A stretch of DNA of 64,000 nucleotides from Capronia americana (Eukaryota > Ascomycota > Eurotiomycetes > Chaetothyriales > Herpotrichiellaceae): NCBI GenBank assembly GCA_016110215.1, contig JADWQD010000016.1:1-64000 (forward strand), given 5' to 3'. This document shows, in pieces, positions 10,054-20,415 of this stretch. Position 1 is the first letter of the stretch; each line of letters starts with the position of its first letter. The translations under genes were made by a program, and so were the position numbers. The notes under the pieces were generated by a model, which was given only the letters and a program-made list of their open reading frames with translations, was not told where the DNA came from and searched no databases.

Positions 10054-12709
10054 TCAGTTGGCCCCATCAGAGTCGTCACTGCTGGACTCATCCTCATCTG
10101 GCATCACCACACTGTTGAGGTAGGTGACCTGGTTGTCGAGCCTCGGTCAGCGCAATCCTAGTCATGGACCGGGTCAAGGGAATTCAGAACTTGGGCACGA
10201 GCGATCACGCTGGAGTGTTCTTTTCAGAACTGGCTTTTGGCTAAGGTCGGCCCGCCTCCCTCGCCTTTGCACATGTCCTTTCTCGGCCATTTGCGCTGGG
10301 CCCGGTCGAGGTATGATTGGGCACTCAGGGCTCATGCGGAGGGTACGCACGAGTTCTCACCAACGCCAGGAGCGAGTCATGGCTCGAGTTTTCGTGATAG
10401 CTTTTTGTGGGCATGCCGAGTCGTAGATGGCCACAAAATGGAAGCGAAGAGGTGGACTTACAAATGGAACCATTACGCCAATCAAGTCCAGGATGGTGTG
10501 CAGCCCCTGTTCGCTGACGACCTTTTCGTCCGAAATCCTCTTGCCCAAAGTGAAATTGCGCAAACGAAGAAGCTCAATGTTTGGATTATCAGCCTCATAA
10601 CCCTGTCACAGAGGAAATCGTCAGTCAAGTCTATACGATGCGGTAGCGAGATGGGATAGTCGAATTGAGGGGCCTCCGAACTGGGAGTGTGCTCCATCCA
10701 CTTCGAAGAGAATTATCCGGTCTTCAGCGTTGCGCGGGCTGCTAGGTCGATAGGGAACAGCCGAGACAGTGGCACCAGGAGGGGCAGCCGCAACTCGCTG
10801 ATGGTGGCCCTGACTCGATCACTCTGTAGCCCATGTGCTCAAGTCGCAGCCGCAGTCGCAGTCGCACTTCCAATCGCAGTTGCAGTCACAGTCGCATTTG
10901 CAGTCACAGTCACATATGCAATAAGTCTCAACATGAAGTGTGGCATCCATGGGTGCTCACTCGACAGGTTGTCCTTCTCCCCCTTTTCATATTAGTGGCC
11001 TGCATGCTCACCCATTTTGCCCTCGGACTGCTGCAGAAGCAACATCCACGAGCCTTAGAACGCTTTCTCGCCGAAACTCTGCACGGCGGGCTGATGAGTG
11101 CTTTCCACCACACGCTGGGCTACTGAAAGCGCAGTAGCTCTTGCCTGCGTCTCTAGCGTCCACCAAGGCCGCTCTCGAGGGCAGAGAAGTACTTGGATGG
11201 CGAAGCTTAGAGACCTCGCGAGGTCTGCAGACTGCGAATGATTCACGAGCCCAGCTCAAACCAGAAACGAGCCCTCATCGGACGAAAAGGCTTGAAAAAA
11301 GACACACATACCTTTGGCTTGGTCTTCAGAGCATTTTCCTTGTTCTGGTCGGCAAACGCTTTGATTGCCTTTTTCTCGTCGTTCGAGTCGACTCCCAGAA
11401 TCTTTTTCCGCATCTGAGGTTCATTCAGAACCAGCCGCAATTTCTTCGATTTGCGGTCGATGTTCTGTCTGAGAAGAGCTAAGGGTCGCGCATCAGGCAT
11501 CCACAAGCCGGAGCCTGTCGAGACAGAAAGTTCAGCCATGATCGTGAACACTGAGAGCGTACCTACCAACAAAACTTTTGCCCCCCGGTTGAATTTGGAC
11601 ATAGTAACAAGCATAGGGCCCTTTACGACCTGTCCGAGACCTATCGAAAGTCAAAACGCCGTCTGAGCGAAGTGGCGGGTATATTCACCATGCTGCTGAA
11701 AAATGTGGCTTGCAAAGGGAGTCAGCAATGTGCACACAGCCTGAAAAGACTGCTGAAGTGCCACATACCTTGTATGGTGTAGGGTCAGAAGAGAACCTGA
11801 TATCGCGGTAGATCCTGAAGACCTATGTTCAAGGTCGTTAGTACGACTGGCAAACCACGAAGATAAGATCGTTGAACATACCAGATCTTTGGGCGGCAGT
11901 TCCGGGATCGTATCATCAATTTCTGTGATCTTTTCCGTCAACGCTTCCACAAAACTTTCCCAGTCTTTCCAAGATTGTCGATAGTCAGGGTCATGCACTG
12001 TGCAGCCGGTTGTTAGCCTCAAGGTGTCATCTGCCGCGTTCACAAGGCACTGAATAGCACGATGGGCAGCGTGGCAATCCGAGGTCAAACACTTCGCTAG
12101 ACGCTTACTTTTCAGCCATTCCCGATCATTATTTGCCTTCAAGTCTTTCAGGAATGCCATCGTATTGGGATGGATAGTCCCAGGCAGATACTTAATGCCT
12201 CCGTCCCCTCTGGGCTTTGGCTTCTCGATGAAGACCTGCTTACCAGGACCCAAGCCTGTCTTGACACCCGGTCTCCACAGCTCTTTGCCCTTCTCCATGA
12301 CGGCGTTGACAACAGCTCCCAGACCGCCAGCGCCCTTGGTAGCCTTCTTGCCCTTCGTCTTCCGCTTCTTAACCTCCTCCTCAGAGTCATCATCATCATC
12401 ATCCTCATCTACCGAATCATCGCTCGACGGCTCCTCTGGTGTTGCTACATCCTCGTCGTCGTAGCCGGATTCATCGTCCGCGACGTCGTCGACATCATCG
12501 TCCTCACTATCTAGCTCCTGGAAGTACTTGCTTTTCGTTGGGGTAGTCTTGCCGGTGCGTCGCTCCTTGTCAGCCGACTCTTTGATTCTCTTCGATGCCC
12601 TGCTCCCAGGCGTTGTTGGTCCTGAGGCAGTCTCCGATAATTGACGTTTGTGGGATTTCCTGGCGATAGGGGTTCCCTTTTTCGATGCCCCTGATTTCCG
12701 TCCTGGCAT
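10054..12709 (-). CDS. DUF2461 (TIGR02453) family protein, eight exons
   Basis: Member of the DUF2461/TIGR02453 family, whose biochemical role is unknown. The exons, 5' to 3' on the minus strand, are 12709-12109, 11997-11882, 11822-11769, 11708-11689, 11640-11567, 11514-11312, 10602-10462 and 10128-10054, giving 427 residues. All phases agree, and each junction reads as family sequence: FLKDLKANNDREWL in exon 1, PHFSAAWSRTGRKGPYA across exons 4-5, and GYEADNPNIELLRLRNFTLG in exon 7. The first 150 residues are a basic and acidic low-complexity region (Lys/Arg stretches, then Asp/Glu runs), suggesting nuclear localisation. The tail ends in an acidic Ser/Asp run. The fourth exon is only 20 nt. 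The sixth and seventh introns (709 and 333 bp) are far longer than the others (48-111 bp). I am confident of the family and of the exon chain. Confidence 0.88.
10841..10920. repeat. Degenerate CAGTCG/CAGTCA hexamer repeat inside a long intron
   Basis: About twelve imperfect hexamer units (CAGTCG, CAGTCA, CAATCG, CATTTG on the plus strand) lie inside the 709-bp sixth intron of the DUF2461 gene. The repeat may account for part of the unusual intron length. Confidence 0.75.
11689..11708 (-). other. 20-nt microexon of the DUF2461 gene
   Basis: Flanked by a 60-bp intron (11709-11768, donor GTATGT, acceptor AAG) and a 48-bp intron (11641-11688, donor GTGAAT, acceptor TAG). It encodes Pro-His-Phe-Ser-Ala-Ala plus two bases of a Trp codon, joining the preceding TPYK to the following WSRTGRKG. 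This segment is conserved in the DUF2461 family, so skipping it would both shift the frame and remove core sequence. Confidence 0.8.
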
Positions 12710-13924
12710 AGCTGCTGCCGAATAGAAAACCAAAAAAAGGGTCAACAACGGCGTGAGTAAACTACCGAGAGATGGGCGATGTATACGGACAAATAGCGGG
12801 GATGAAGCTCTGCTCGTTGTCGACGCTTGAAGCTGTAAGCCCAACTCGTCGTTCCAAGCGAATTAATTAATTGGCGAGCCGTGGACGCGGCTGGACGCGT
12901 CGAGGCGTGTGATGACGTCATTGCTATTTTGCAACTTGGTAGGTGCTTGGTGGCCCTGCGTCCAACTTGGACAGCCCAGGGTCGGATGCTGTAAGAATCT
13001 TTTTCCTATCTATTCTATCTGTTCTGTCACAGAGTTGTCACAAGCCCTGTGCTATTGCGCATCACGTCTCTTCACCTCTTCACTCTGGGATGTTGAGCGC
13101 CAAAGCTATGTCCTATCGAGCTTCACCTCAGCCTGCAGCGCCTAATAGGATATCATTCCACTCTCAGAACACGACGATGTCGAAATTCGTTGTCTTGAGC
13201 GTTTGAAAGCGGGTTTGATGCGACAGCTGGTATCTCGGAGGGAGAATCGGTCGGACGTCCGTGGCACAGAAGAATGCTGTTTGGGACATTGTCTGAAGCT
13301 TGAAAGGCAAGGGCAATCCAGATTCAATCAGTCTCGACAGGGTGTTGCGAGTTTTCTTCCTCTGCCATGCAATTGAGGGCTGTGTGCGAGATACTCGCAG
13401 ATATCTTGAGCGTAATGGCTGAGAGTGCGCGCTCATCTTTCAGGCCAATGTCGGAAGTTAATTGCTCTGCAGAGAAATCACGTTAAGTGGACGCGGTTGT
13501 GGTGGACCTCGGCGACTTCCACATTCCCGCAGGACCGTCGCTCTACACTTTCCCTCTGGCTGCATTCAATCAATACCTTCCACCCAAGTCCGAGAGTGCC
13601 TTAAGACATCCCGGTGCTCAGAAGCCACATCCAAGTACGTACGCATTGTGCTTCCACAGCAGACATCCTCAGGCTACTCCACAAAGTGTCACCCATCTGC
13701 CACTAAAGATCTCTCCGCACAGTTCGGAAACTCTCCGAGCAAACTGGGAGTGACATTTGCTAAAAAACACTCCGGATACATTTGGCAACTTTTCAAGAGA
13801 GTGCGCTGTCAATATATTGACGGCGACAACGGCTGAAGTTGGCTACAGAGACTCACTCTATTCTGTTGTTCTCGCGCAGGTTGGATTTCTTGAACAATAT
13901 TTTCGTCCGGCAGCAGCATTTACC
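12710..13924. other. Divergent promoter region, no firm gene
   Basis: This is the spacer between the divergent DUF2461 and methyltransferase genes. Short frames (90 codons at 13164-13436 on the minus strand, 88 codons at 13487-13753 on the plus strand) have no recognisable family and are not called. Nothing else stands out. Confidence 0.5.
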
Positions 13925-14879
13925 ATGGCAGAGGGTCATTATCATCATCACCACCATGAGCCACACCATCACGGGCATCAAGACCACGACGCATTTACTG
14001 AGGCCAACCGTACACATTGGAAGTATGCTACCAGCGGCATCTCCCTCGCTGCTTTTGTTTCCTTTCCTTCGATGAGAGCAACATTCCATGACTCAATCTG
14101 CAGAGACGGCTGACCTTTCAACCAACAGTGACTTCGCATCCAGATACACATCAGAACAATGGCAACGCGACATGCTCAACAAAATCACGGCCTACATTCA
14201 CCAGCACATAAATTGGATCGGCGTCGACTTCATCGACCCTTCCGCGGCCTTTGAAAAGACCTCACCTACGGAACCGGCACGAAACGTCCGTGTCCTCGAT
14301 TACGCCTGCGGCCCGGGGACAATAACACACGCGCTCGGCGCCCGCGCGACAGAGTACATTGGCATCGACCTCAGCGAGAATATGGCCGAAGCATATAATC
14401 TGCGCTTTGGCGCCAATTCCAGCGCAACGTCAACATCCACGGATGAAATCTCCAACAACCAGGATGAGACGCTAAACGCCCACGCTGTGGTCGGCAATCT
14501 CCTCGACGCAAAAGAACCCTCCCCGGACGGGCTTGCGTCGCCGGAGTATTTCAACTTCGACCTCGTTGTGGTGGGCCTGGGCTTCCACCACTTTCCAGAC
14601 ATTGCTCTCGCGACGTCCCGGCTTGTTGAACGCCTGAAACCAGGCGGCGTGTTTCTCATCCTGGACTTTGTGACGCATGCGATGGACGAGCAGCAATCTT
14701 CTGGCCAGCAGCCCGCGAAGCATACTGTCGCGCATCTGGGGTTCAGCGAGGAGGAGCTGAAGGGGTACTTTGAAGGGGCAGGGCTGACGGACTTCCAGAT
14801 CGTGAGGATGGACGAGGAGGTTCTGCTTAGAGGGGAGTCGAGGAGGCGGCTGTTTCTGGCCAAGGGAAGGAAGGCGTAG
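13925..14879 (+). CDS. Class I SAM-dependent methyltransferase with His-rich N-terminus
   Basis: Seven-beta-strand methyltransferase of unknown substrate. There are two exons, 13925-14022 and 14129-14879, with a 106-bp intron (donor GTATGC, acceptor CAG), giving 282 residues. The start codon sits in a strong context (ACCATGG). Residues about 3-22 contain some eleven His with Glu and Asp, a possible metal-binding or pH-sensitive tail. The SAM-binding motif I is VLDYACGPGTIT at about 88-99, followed by GIDLSENM (motif II region), FDLVVVGLGFHHF and LKPGGVFLILDF. The last exon is unbroken to the stop. It converges with TYW3, with 109 bp between the stop codons. Homologues are commonly annotated as UbiE/Methyltransf_11-like proteins of unknown function; I cannot assign a substrate. 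Confidence 0.85.
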
Positions 14880-14988
14880 ATGTAGATGTGCGTCGTCGTG
14901 GAGTGTTCTCGCGCTAGCAACGATCTCTAAACCCAGCCAAGTTATGCAAAAATCAACGACTTGGTCTTATCACAGCCTGAAGCGTCAC

Positions 14989-16341
14989 TCAACCAATTTC
15001 AAGCACATTCAAGCTACTGTCGACCGAGTCCACTTCTTGTCTCGACGGGGATGCGTCGGTGTCTGTGGTGTTTCCCCTTTCCTTCTCTTTTTCCCTCTTC
15101 CTCATCTGCCTCGCCAATCCTTCCTCCCTCTTCCGCCCCCTCCGTGCCTCCTTGTCTTCCCAATCCAACCTCGACCTCCCTTGGTCCCGCCCACCAACCT
15201 CCTCATCGCCCACCCCAGAATCCAGGCCTTCCCGCTCCATCGCCCTCCTCAATTCCGCCCGAAACCGCTCCCTCCTCTCCTCATTCCACTCAAACCGCTC
15301 GTTGACCACCTCGACGCACATGCGCAGGTACTCCTCCCCTACGACGCGGTGGAGGGTCTCGTCGTCGTCATCCCGAATGTGATCCCCGTCTTCACCCCTC
15401 TCGGCCACGCACCCGACGACAGTGTCGAAGCCCAGGCCCGCAGTCCGGACCGCGACCATGACGCCCTTGTCAGCCTCGGCGGGGTCGAGCACGCGCAGGG
15501 ATTGCACGCCGGACTCGCGGAACCCGGCGTTGATGGCCGCCGCGAGGAGAGGCCGCGCGTGCCGCAGCGACGCGCAGTGGATGTGCAGGATCAGTGGCGA
15601 GAAGGTCAGATGGACCAGGCGGGGAGGAGGCCTTTGGTAGTAGTGCTTCGTGTGTACTGGCGGTGTGGGAACGCCCGCGCAATCCAATTTGAATAGTCTA
15701 GAGAAGTACTCTCCAGGCACCATATCCGTGTCCGTATCTTTCTCTGTCTCTGCCTCTAGATTTGTCTCCGTCGTCATCGTCGTAGTAGTTGTTGTACCAC
15801 GAGAATGCCCACCCGGCAAAGCAATCCGATCGTGCGACACGAAGAGCCACCGTCCACCACCCTTGCCGCCAGGTGATGTCGATGGAGCCGCTCTCGTCAC
15901 CCCAGACCTAGAAGACCCTGATCCTCCACCGACGACAACATCCCTCTCGTCAAGCTCCTTGGCCTCATCTCCTCCCTCGTCCTGGCCCTCGCCCTCGCCC
16001 TCGAAATCGAAATCCCCACCCTCACCCCCTCCAACGACTGAGTGCGGGCTCGCGACTTTCGCATCGACTTTACACTGCGACTCCGGTCTCGGTTTCGGTC
16101 TCGGCCCCTCCACGAACACAGCGATCCGGCCGGCGCACGAACTGGTCGTCACGAACCCCTCGTAGGCATTGATCTCGGCGATGAGGTCGCGGATCTGCGC
16201 GTCCACGGTGCCCTTGGGGGAGTTGTCCGTGTATGCCTCGGTCGGTTGGTTCAGCGAGCGGAGGATTTGCGTTTTCTTGGCGTGGAATGAGGGTGGGATT
16301 ACGGTTGAGACTGGATTTCGGATGGCCGGGGATCGAGTCAT
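14989..16341 (-). CDS. TYW3: tRNA wybutosine-synthesising protein 3 (methyltransferase)
   Basis: TYW3 N4-methylates the tricyclic intermediate of wybutosine at position 37 of tRNA-Phe in the cytoplasm. This is a single uninterrupted frame of 450 residues. The start at 16341 is the ATG of MTRSPAIRNP; the longer upstream frame lacks family similarity. The diagnostic N-terminal block is visible: SPKGTVD at 41-47 and TTSSCAGRIAVF at 65-76, followed by the family's GGRWLFVSHD and LHIHCASLRHA blocks. Residues about 100-130 are an acidic low-complexity insert, and the C-terminal third is charged and probably coiled or disordered, making the protein longer than the yeast enzyme (about 270 residues). 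In yeast TYW3 acts with Tyw1, Tyw2 and Tyw4, none of which are here. TRM61, another tRNA modification gene, lies 18 kb away. Confidence 0.92.
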   Translation of the reverse strand: MTRSPAIRNPVSTVIPPSFHAKKTQILRSLNQPTEAYTDNSPKGTVDAQIRDLIAEINAYEGFVTTSSCAGRIAVFVEGPRPKPRPESQCKVDAKVASPHSVVGGGEGGDFDFEGEGEGQDEGGDEAKELDERDVVVGGGSGSSRSGVTRAAPSTSPGGKGGGRWLFVSHDRIALPGGHSRGTTTTTTMTTETNLEAETEKDTDTDMVPGEYFSRLFKLDCAGVPTPPVHTKHYYQRPPPRLVHLTFSPLILHIHCASLRHARPLLAAAINAGFRESGVQSLRVLDPAEADKGVMVAVRTAGLGFDTVVGCVAERGEDGDHIRDDDDETLHRVVGEEYLRMCVEVVNERFEWNEERRERFRAELRRAMEREGLDSGVGDEEVGGRDQGRSRLDWEDKEARRGRKREEGLARQMRKREKEKERGNTTDTDASPSRQEVDSVDSSLNVLEIG

Positions 16342-16981
16342 TTGAGTGAATAAAAAAAGGGGGGGAATAGCAATGAAAATAAAATTAGCAAACCTGACGA
16401 GAGGGCGTCGAAAGGATGGATTGTGAGTGAGTGAGCGAGTGGTAGAGGGGGGACGAAGCTGGAGATGCGGCGCGATAATTTCTAGCGCGAACATGTACTG
16501 TAGGTATCTATACTCGGTGGCGCTGAATGTGTTGCAATGTACTAGATTGTGTAAATCCACGGCATCATCAATATGTTTTCTCGTTTAGCGTCGGTGTGGT
16601 TTCTTGCGGGCTTCGTAGAACTGGAAGTTACCCGGAAGGGTTATTGCGATTGTGCGCAAAACCACGCGATCCGTTCAGGACAGGAAGCTTTCAAGACTGT
16701 AAGACAGGATGATGAACGGTAGTCCCGAGGGATTTGTCGCAGGTTAGATATTCCCTAGAAGTTTTGAAGTGGTCTCTGCAGAGGAGCAATATCTATGAAT
16801 GCTCTAGAATAGCATTTCTATATCTATCCATCTCGACAGATCTACTTTTATGGTACTTCGACCCATAAATCACGAATCCGAATATCGGTCCCATCCGACG
16901 CCAATCGCTGTCGTCACACAATAAAGGAGTGAAAATATGTCAAGTACATGGCGCTGCCATGCATCCACCGCCGGGGTGATC
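16342..16981. other. Intergenic spacer between TYW3 and the HAD phosphatase gene
   Basis: AT-richer than its surroundings. It presumably carries the TYW3 promoter and the 3' end of the phosphatase transcript. No gene is seen. Confidence 0.6.
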
Positions 16982-18045
16982 CTACGCCACTGGAGCAGCA
17001 ACAGCCAACTTGGCCTCCCCATCGTGCGGCAGATTCGCTGACGCCGTGAAGGCGTCCGGCCACAAGAAAGCCTTTTCCTCCTTTGCCGGGGAAAGCGCAG
17101 CAAAGATTGGCACGGCAGCTCTGCTGCTGACCCTTCTCCACATGTTGGCACGAGGGTTGAAGAAGGAAGGAAGCCCTTTGCCGTGGGTCTTTTGTTCGTC
17201 GACCCTGGCGATCTTAATAACTTCTTTCTGGATGTCGGCGAATGTGTCAAAGGGGATGTAGTCAATGTCGTGCTCGATGCAGTACTCTTCGAGCTTCAGG
17301 CCTCGGCGAGCGAAAAGAACATCGGCTTCACGTGCCGCGGGGAGATCTGAGACGCCATCGCCAATGAATACTATCATTGGTATTGTGCCGTTGTCGCTCT
17401 CCATTCGGGCGGCGGCTTTGTATTCATTGATTGATCGAGCCTTGTCATGGCCGAGTTCGCATTCGTGTCTCCAGATTGCTTGCCACTTGTTTCCATCATC
17501 GGTCTCGGTGACCTGGGCATCGTTGGCAACAATTTCGATATGCTTGCTCATGTCTTCGCCAATGAAATGGTCGAGTACTCTCCGTAGTACAGGTTTGAGA
17601 CCGGCGGAGATGACGTTGAAGGGGATGCTATTGTTGACGCAGAACTCGTGAAACGTCTGGAAATCAGGATCGATATCCAGGGCTGTCTTCATGACCTCGA
17701 AGCAGTCCTCGAAGGGCACGTCTAATGAGGCATAAAGCTCATCTGAGACTTCTCGAAATGATCGTTCGCCCGACTCTAATTGGTGTGCTAGGACTTTCCT
17801 CCTCTCTGGACCGCAACCGAAGTTATCGAAGAGTGCATGGCCAGTATCTTGCATGAAGATCGTGCCATCGAAATCTAGGTTCAGCTGTTAGACAATCTCC
17901 AGCCGGCGGTACTGAGTAAGTGTACTGTACCTGAAAAGCAGATGATCTTTCGGTTCGTGCCCATGTTGGCAGTATTGGCGCGCTGCATCCTAGGTCGAAC
18001 CGACTTAGGCTCGACCGGTGGGGGAGTGATAGCAATTGGAGCCAT
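16982..18045 (-). CDS. HAD-superfamily phosphatase, PYP1/YNL010W-like
   Basis: Cytosolic phosphomonoesterase of the HAD IB (phosphoserine-phosphatase-like) group. There are two exons, 18045-17931 and 17874-16982, separated by a 56-bp intron, giving 335 residues. The junction completes the catalytic motif: the spliced product reads CFSDFDGTIF, supplying the DxDGT nucleophile pair (Asp39, Asp41). Further HAD motifs are the NVISAG Ser loop and the Mg-binding FIGDGVSDLPAA. The blocks GHDKARSI and DVLFARRG resemble yeast Pyp1 (YNL010W), a phosphatase linked to polyol-phosphate clean-up. The N-terminal 35 residues and a C-terminal extension of about 70 residues are extra and look disordered. The substrate is inferred from family resemblance only. 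Confidence 0.87.
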
Positions 18046-19293
18046 GGTGTTGGTGTGAGTTTGCGACCGGGTGGACTTTTTGCGGTGAGTTTTTGAGTGT
18101 TTGGCTTGGTGGCTGGAACTTTGGGCGTTGAGCGTCTCGAGGTCTTTCTTATACTTACCGATGAGGCAGCTCTGGAGTAACATCAGAACATACGAACAGG
18201 AGATACGTAAGGGGCGGCCTAGCCTGCATGGGGTCAGGCGACGATGGCAACCGCATTGTAACTCGTAGCAGTTTTCTTCGTGGATCCGAGTGGATTTGCA
18301 CGATGTCTGAATAGTACTGTGTGCGTCCTGTGTACTACCATCAGAACCTTGGTACCCTTCACAAAGTTGGGGGGATAGTCAAATGATTGGCCATAGTTCG
18401 CCTAGATACGCGACAGATGCAAGTCGACGCCATCATCAGACATAAGAGACAATGGCAGTGGTCAGATTAATGGCTGTGGATACTGTGCTGGATATCGGTA
18501 ATAGATCACTATGGGTGGCGAAGCTGCTGGATGGTATCATGGTACATGTGTGCGAGACCGATAGCGGTACGGGAGGCTGCAGAAAATGCACATGCTTAGC
18601 TCTGGGGGCTCTTTGGACCATGGCATTTCCAAAACTTCGGTATGCATGATGACGCTCTGGTAGTGTGGGATTGGCTGAGCGGACAGAACGTGGGAGAAGG
18701 CCAACAACGGGCTGGCGGGAAAGTGACATAGGAGGGGCGAGGCGGTCAGCAACGAGCTGCAAGGCCGGGGTCGATGAGACTATGACATCGTTGCATCACA
18801 AGCCACAGAAACAAGGAAGAGGAGTTCTCACATGAATCGGAACTGAAGACGAACAGTGTGAAATTGCGAGTGCAAGAATCAGAAGAAAGTGAGGATTGAG
18901 TAGGAGCGGCGTACGACTCAGCTTCAGTTTCCCCTCATCTTTCTTTTTCTCTTTTCCCTCGGATCGGAAAAACCCTGACGACGACAATCTCGCTGGCGAT
19001 CGACAGGCCCTTGTGCCCTTGTGGGTTTGCGGCTCTTATTGTCTCTTTGTCCCTTGTGATCGTCATGCGCTCTTGCCTTGCTCTCCGCGTTGCCCGGTAT
19101 ACACCACAGACAGTGAATATTGCAGTCGCCTTCCATAATGTCACTGCTTGTGAATACGTTCTTGCTTGGCAACAGTTGCGATGCGCAAATGCGCAACTTG
19201 AATATCAAGATGGCATTTTATTACTCGCGTCATCTAAATCACACTGTTCTAGGTTTGTCATTGTTTCGACCGCATCATTGATCACAAATCAAG
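18046..19293. other. Intergenic region, no gene recognised
   Basis: Contains the promoter of the HAD phosphatase and about 1.2 kb with only short frames and a pyrimidine-rich tract near 18930-18960. No supported gene. Confidence 0.5.
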
Positions 19294-19690
19294 ATGGTGG
19301 AAAGAAAACTCTTCATTCTCGAATCCTACTACCAGAAAGGCAGCAATGAACAGAGATGGCGTATCATTTCCGAGGGGTTGACTTGGCGTGAGGATGTCGA
19401 CCAGTACACCTTTGTGAAGCCCGAGATATGCAGAATCGGTGTGGTTGTTGAGGTCACCAGGGTTCAGTCACTGCTTCAATCCTCTGGCGACACTTGGTAA
19501 TGCTGCTGACCATGGTCGAATTGCAGATATCTGACTTGAGCGTAGGAACTTTCTTGGGGTCATCAGCAAAGGTCCAAAACTTGATATCCTGAAGAACGAT
19601 GGTGAACGGTACAGAAAGGCCGTCCTCGAGAAGGTCTCAAGTCAACAACACATCTGTAGCAATTGCGGCATGCCATGCAACCACGAGTAA
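19294..19690 (+). CDS. Small hypothetical protein, two exons, CxxC-x3-C tail
   Basis: I do not recognise the family. The inferred exons are 19294-19496 and 19546-19690, joined across a 49-bp intron with donor GTAATG, a good branch site (ATCTGAC) 10 bases before the acceptor, and acceptor TAG. Together they give 115 residues. The codons on both sides look coding, and the frame stays open across the junction (GDTW to NFLGVISKG). The C-terminus has CSNCGMPC, which could bind zinc but lacks a recognisable partner half. The ATG context (AAGATGG) is favourable. A frame on the opposite strand at 19642-19876 also looks partly coding, so strand assignment is not certain. It could be the remnant of a larger gene. 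Confidence 0.45.
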
Positions 19691-20415
19691 AATACGCAGT
19701 TCCTTCCATGTCTTCCAGCGAGCTGATGTTCACCAGTAAAGCAAGTCAACATGCTCAACGCGTCCAATCCGCCGATGAAAGCTCGTTGCGCCATGATGCT
19801 GTCCATAAGCGACGTCCAGGACAGACCTGACTTTTTATCTTCGTGCCTTTGAGCGTAGATGTCTGTTAAATCTGCCAATGAGGTACACGAAGACTAGCTG
19901 TTGGATCGACGCGGGAGCCAATACGAATATCCCCTTTTCTTGATGGGAAAGATATCATCGTCTCTATGTGGATGCACGGAAGGTGTCGTACCTGGGCGAG
20001 GACTGTGTACACAGCTCTGACCATGTGCGCCCCATGTGTAAGATTTGAACGGTAGGGGACGGAGGATGTGTCTCTACGGGCATGCGTATACTGTACCCTC
20101 TAGTGTTGGACGCTTCAGAGAGAGGCCGATTCGAACATCGGGCGTTGTGCGTCCCGGCTGCGTTCAGGGACTTGACAGAAGAGCTCAATGAAAGGCTACC
20201 AAGCAATAACAGCTTTTACTCTCCACATCGGCTGCACATCCTCGGCAACGCGGTTAGAAACGGCATCGCCAAACTGCGGAGCAAGGGAAACAATGCTGCT
20301 CAGTTCACACTCTTCACCTTCCTCTCAATTTATTCAACCCACAGACACTCACCTTTGCAAGTCTTACACTGTCTCTCCTATGTAAATTACCAACAGTGAG
20401 ATCTGATTTGACACC
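19691..20415. other. Upstream region of isovaleryl-CoA dehydrogenase
   Basis: Probably the promoter and leader of the following gene. A minus-strand frame overlapping 19642-19876 has coding-like residue order but no start or definable exon ends. Nothing else is supported. Confidence 0.45.

Noticed and set aside
13164..13436. 90-codon minus-strand frame with ATG between DUF2461 and the methyltransferase genes
   Set aside because: No homology or motif, and it occupies the shared upstream region. Kept as a weak possibility only.
13487..13753. 88-codon plus-strand frame before the methyltransferase gene
   Set aside because: Begins with GTG, is Pro-rich, has no splice link to the methyltransferase exon and no family.
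15650..16165. 171-codon plus-strand frame opposite TYW3
   Set aside because: Shadow of the TYW3 acidic and Gly-rich region; no independent support.
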